Below, piece by piece: positions 61,336 to 64,000 of a stretch of DNA of 64,000 nt; positions within the stretch are counted from its first letter, which is position 1, and each line of letters begins with the position of its first letter. This DNA comes from UBA7957 sp965222695 (GTDB taxonomy: Bacteria > Pseudomonadota > Gammaproteobacteria > Granulosicoccales > Granulosicoccaceae): NCBI GenBank assembly GCA_965222695.1, contig OZ244967.1, positions 248,001 to 312,000 of the forward strand, given 5' to 3'. A program made the translations under genes and the position numbers. The notes below the pieces were generated by a model. It was not told where the DNA came from, searched no databases, and was given only the letters and a program-made list of their open reading frames with translations.

Positions 61336-62532
61336 ATGACAGCGAAATTACTTCCACCGAATTTGGATTTCAAGGGCTCGTTTCCCCGATTGTCCCGGCG
61401 GCTTCGAATCGGTGTAGTCGGCGGTGGTCGTATAGCGGTAGTGCAGGCTATGGCCGCAAGGCTTTGTGACAGGTGGGAAGTTGCCGCAGGGGCATTATCG
61501 TCCGATCCGCAGAAGGCCAAAATCCGGGGGACAGAATGGTATTTGCCCGAAGATCGCTTATATCGTTCCTTTGAGGAGATGGCCCGAGCGGAGGCACAAC
61601 GCCCCGATGGTATAGATGCGGTGATGATTACCACACCCAATCATGTCCACTATAACGCTGCACGCACCTTTCTCAATGCCGGAATTGATGTGTTGTGCGA
61701 TAAACCGCTGACCAATGATTTTGCCGAGGCTGCGGAGTTGGTTCGTCTCACTGGTGAGTCTGGTAGGACATTTGGTGTCTGCTATGTGATGGCCTCTTTC
61801 CCCATGGTGCGCCAGGCACGTCATTTGGTAACCGGCGGTGCCATAGGCAAGGTCAATCAGATACATGTTGAATTTATGCAAGACTGGATGATTCCGGATG
61901 AGGTTACGGATGCTGCCCATATAAAATGGCGACTTGATCCGGCCAAGTCCGGTTCGACCAGTTGTACCGGCGATATCGGTACTCATGCCCAACATATCGC
62001 CACCTTTGTTTCTGGTCTGGAACTGACGCATTTGCGCGCGGAAATGCACATCTGCGGTTCAGCCAAAGCCTTGGAAGATACGGTATTGATGATGACACGA
62101 TATTCGGGCAATGTGCCCGGGACACTGATAGCTACCCGTATGGCTTCAGGTAATCGGGGAGGGCTTCGCCTGCGCGTCTTCGGCAGCGAAGGCGGTATCG
62201 AATGGGATCTGGAAAAACCGGAACAGCTTAAATTCAACCGTTACGGCGAGTCGGACCGCCTGTTGAGTCGAGGCCATGGGCATGGAATCGATACAGGCGT
62301 TGAACGATCTATAAGATTGGCAAGAGGTTTTTCCGAGGGCTTGATTGAAGCCTGGGCGAATCTATACACTGAATTTGCGATGGCTGTCGCCGCCCGCAAG
62401 GATGGCATAAGAACCCCCGAGGGCTGGCTGAGTTTGCCTACGGTTGAACAAGGGGCGCAAGGGGTAAAATTTATTGACGCTGCTGTCCAGTCGCATCAAT
62501 CGGGCGGGGAGTGGGTGGGTTGCAGGGTGTAG
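61336..62532 (+). CDS. Gfo/Idh/MocA-family oxidoreductase (paralogue 3)
   Basis: This 398-aa dehydrogenase has the Rossmann motif IGVVGGGRIAVVQAMAARL and the catalytic-lysine motif CDKPLTNDF. The active-site segment is TGDIGTHAQHIATFVSGLEL. It shares FPMVRQARHLV and WDLEKPEQLKF-type segments with the paralogues at 41469 and 55165. It follows GAGGAGAGG and is the last gene of the four-gene operon. The substrate is unknown. Confidence 0.88.
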   Translation: MTAKLLPPNLDFKGSFPRLSRRLRIGVVGGGRIAVVQAMAARLCDRWEVAAGALSSDPQKAKIRGTEWYLPEDRLYRSFEEMARAEAQRPDGIDAVMITTPNHVHYNAARTFLNAGIDVLCDKPLTNDFAEAAELVRLTGESGRTFGVCYVMASFPMVRQARHLVTGGAIGKVNQIHVEFMQDWMIPDEVTDAAHIKWRLDPAKSGSTSCTGDIGTHAQHIATFVSGLELTHLRAEMHICGSAKALEDTVLMMTRYSGNVPGTLIATRMASGNRGGLRLRVFGSEGGIEWDLEKPEQLKFNRYGESDRLLSRGHGHGIDTGVERSIRLARGFSEGLIEAWANLYTEFAMAVAARKDGIRTPEGWLSLPTVEQGAQGVKFIDAAVQSHQSGGEWVGCRV

Positions 62533-62593
62533 TGCGCTCGGGAGCGTTATCAACTCTGTGCGACGGCCCATTGCGTGGCTGTAAGTGTATTAT

Positions 62594-63490
62594 TCATGGT
62601 TTTTCAACCAGCCAATCGAGTAATAAAGCGGCGTTTTTATTGAGGAAGCGTGAAGGAGCACGCTGAACCACATAGCCATAACCTTCCAGCCGATGATGAA
62701 ACGGAGCGATCAATAAACCGTTATCGAGTTCTCTTTGCATTAAATTATCCGCCAGCGTCCAGCCCTGGCCGTCGATTGCCGCCTGTGTGCGCACATTGGC
62801 ATCGGAAATCATACGACGTGGATTGCTCAGAACGATACTCTGTTCACCATACCAGGTTTGCCATAAATCGAATGTACGATCTTCACACAAAAGCGGGATG
62901 CCGCTGCAGGGTGGCTTCGCCAAGGAGACAGTTTTCAGCTGTCTGAACGGGATATTCGTTTTTTTCAGCAATGATGGACTGCAAGCCGGGAACAACGGCA
63001 TAGCTATTTCGCGCAGCCGGGTGTGATTGATGCGTCCTTCGATTCGGCTCCATAGAATAGCGAAATCGACATCCTGTATCCGGAAATCGTTTGAATTGAC
63101 CGTATGATGCAACACGATGGAGATTTGCGGATAGAGCTTATTGAATTTCGCAATTCGCGTAGACAACCAACGTAAAGCCACATAGGTTGTGGCGCCGATC
63201 AAGACGTCATGACGGCGCTCCCCCGGTTTGATATTTTCCAGCGTGGAGGATAGATCCGCAAACAGTCGCTGTGTGGTCTTTAACAGCGCCTGGCCGGCGT
63301 CAGTCAGATAAATCTGGCGTACCGAACGCCGAAACAATGGGCAATCCAATTCCTGCTCCAACTTTCGGATCTGGTAGCTAACGGCGGCTTTGCTCATACA
63401 CAATTCCGTCGCAGCCAGGCTAAAGCTTAATAATCTTGCGGCAGACTCAAAGGCTTTGAGGGAATCCAGTGAAGGTAGTTCATGTCTCAT
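62594..63490 (-). CDS. LysR-family transcriptional regulator (GcvA-like)
   Basis: This 298-aa regulator has an N-terminal winged helix (LPSLDSLKAFESAARLLSFSLAATELCMSKAAVSYQIRKLEQELDCPLFRR) typical of the GcvA branch, and a C-terminal effector domain. It is divergent from the flavoprotein gene at 63646, so it probably controls that gene and its own synthesis. GcvA-type regulators are often linked to glycine or betaine-type metabolism. Confidence 0.87.
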   Translation of the reverse strand: MRHELPSLDSLKAFESAARLLSFSLAATELCMSKAAVSYQIRKLEQELDCPLFRRSVRQIYLTDAGQALLKTTQRLFADLSSTLENIKPGERRHDVLIGATTYVALRWLSTRIAKFNKLYPQISIVLHHTVNSNDFRIQDVDFAILWSRIEGRINHTRLREIAMPLFPACSPSLLKKTNIPFRQLKTVSLAKPPCSGIPLLCEDRTFDLWQTWYGEQSIVLSNPRRMISDANVRTQAAIDGQGWTLADNLMQRELDNGLLIAPFHHRLEGYGYVVQRAPSRFLNKNAALLLDWLVEKP

Positions 63491-63645
63491 GGGTCAAAAA
63501 TATCAATGTATAAATCTTATCTTCATGCTTAAACTGGCTGTTTAATCACTAATATAGTTTAAAAAATTTTAATCATAAATAGAAATTTTTGTTTGTCACG
63601 GCGGGCAAAATCGGAACAATGAGAAGTCTGCCGGAGAAAGCGCAT

Positions 63646-64000
63646 ATGCACGATCAAAAGCTGAAATCACAGGCTCGCGTAGTGATCATCGGCGGTGGTA
63701 TCGCCGGTTGCTCAACGCTCTACCACCTGACCCGGGAGGGGTGGTCGGATGTGGTGTTGCTTGAGCGCGATGAGTTGACATCGGGCTCAACCTGGCATGC
63801 CGCTGCCCAGGTCACCCAGTTCGGCGCCAATCAAACCATGGTTGCCTTAAAACGCCACAGTATCAATCTATACCGCGAGCTGGCTGCCGATCCGGAGCAT
63901 CCGATTACGTACCATATTACCGGCGGGATGCGGCTTGCCCATCGCCTTCAAGAGGTGGACACCTATAAACACTTTGTCGGTATGGCGGCAGGAATGGGCG
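63646..64000 (+). CDS. FAD-dependent oxidoreductase, dimethylglycine/sarcosine dehydrogenase-like (3' end outside window)
   Basis: The first 118 codons encode an FAD-binding DAO domain: VVIIGGGIAGCSTLYHLTREG, then LLERDELTSGSTWHAAAQ, where the histidine is the expected covalent FAD site in the dimethylglycine/sarcosine dehydrogenase group. GGAG lies nine bases before the ATG at 63646; an in-frame ATG at 63619 is an alternative. The C-terminal GcvT-type folate domain that would confirm the class lies outside the window. Confidence 0.8.
   Translation, partial: MHDQKLKSQARVVIIGGGIAGCSTLYHLTREGWSDVVLLERDELTSGSTWHAAAQVTQFGANQTMVALKRHSINLYRELAADPEHPITYHITGGMRLAHRLQEVDTYKHFVGMAAGMG

Overview
The window looks like a chromosomal segment of a facultatively anaerobic gammaproteobacterium. 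The basis is the aspS-yebC-ruvC-ruvA order, a napFDAGHBC operon, a 1.6 kb-residue-class NAD-glutamate dehydrogenase (about 1,614 aa), ccmABC, and REP-type palindromes resembling those of Pseudomonas-like genomes. No rRNA, tRNA, CRISPR array, transposase or phage gene was seen. Species cannot be named from the sequence alone.

Region 1-20.4 kb is mostly core metabolism and information processing. It holds cytochrome c maturation genes (ccmA, ccmB and the start of ccmC), an ornithine cyclodeaminase-like reductase, gloA-mtnA, an alpha/beta hydrolase, a detached paaG, a lipoprotein, a small membrane protein, the large NAD-glutamate dehydrogenase and an adenosine-kinase-like PfkB protein. These are followed by aspS, a hydrolase, yebC, ruvC and ruvA (without ruvB), a phasin-like protein and an EamA transporter.

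Region 20.7-36.3 kb is respiratory and catabolic. The nap operon (periplasmic nitrate reductase) has an FNR-type box upstream. It is followed by paaABCDE (phenylacetyl-CoA epoxidase) with a perfect palindromic operator candidate, a 226-bp MITE-like element, a gamma carbonic anhydrase and an AraC regulator. Next come two overlapping selenium genes: a SelD fused to an FAD oxidoreductase, and the tRNA 2-selenouridine synthase. The ccm genes at the left edge would supply the haem ligation that NapB and NapC need.

Region 36.6-40.5 kb carries a YCII-domain protein and a tricarballylate/citrate-type oxidation module (tcuA, tcuB and a divergent LysR gene) without the usual transporter.

Region 40.5-62.5 kb is the most unusual part: a large inositol-type (cyclitol) catabolic island. 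An eight-gene leftward operon encodes an ABC transporter, an IolC-DUF2090 fusion, IolD, a second stand-alone IolC-like kinase, a divergent IolB and a class II aldolase. A rightward operon from the same intergenic region encodes an RpiR regulator, IolG and a canonical IolB. On the outer sides lie an IolE-like isomerase plus an oxidoreductase, a GntR-EamA-oxidoreductase operon, and a four-gene operon with three more Gfo/Idh/MocA oxidoreductases and an unrecognised cupin-like protein. In all there are six Gfo/Idh/MocA enzymes, two IolB and two IolC homologues, and two different aldolase types. This suggests at least two parallel cyclitol or sugar-acid routes. The window ends with a LysR gene divergent from a truncated dimethylglycine/sarcosine-dehydrogenase-like flavoprotein.

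A family of roughly 70-bp REP doublets is scattered between genes. Two almost identical copies bracket the core inositol genes.
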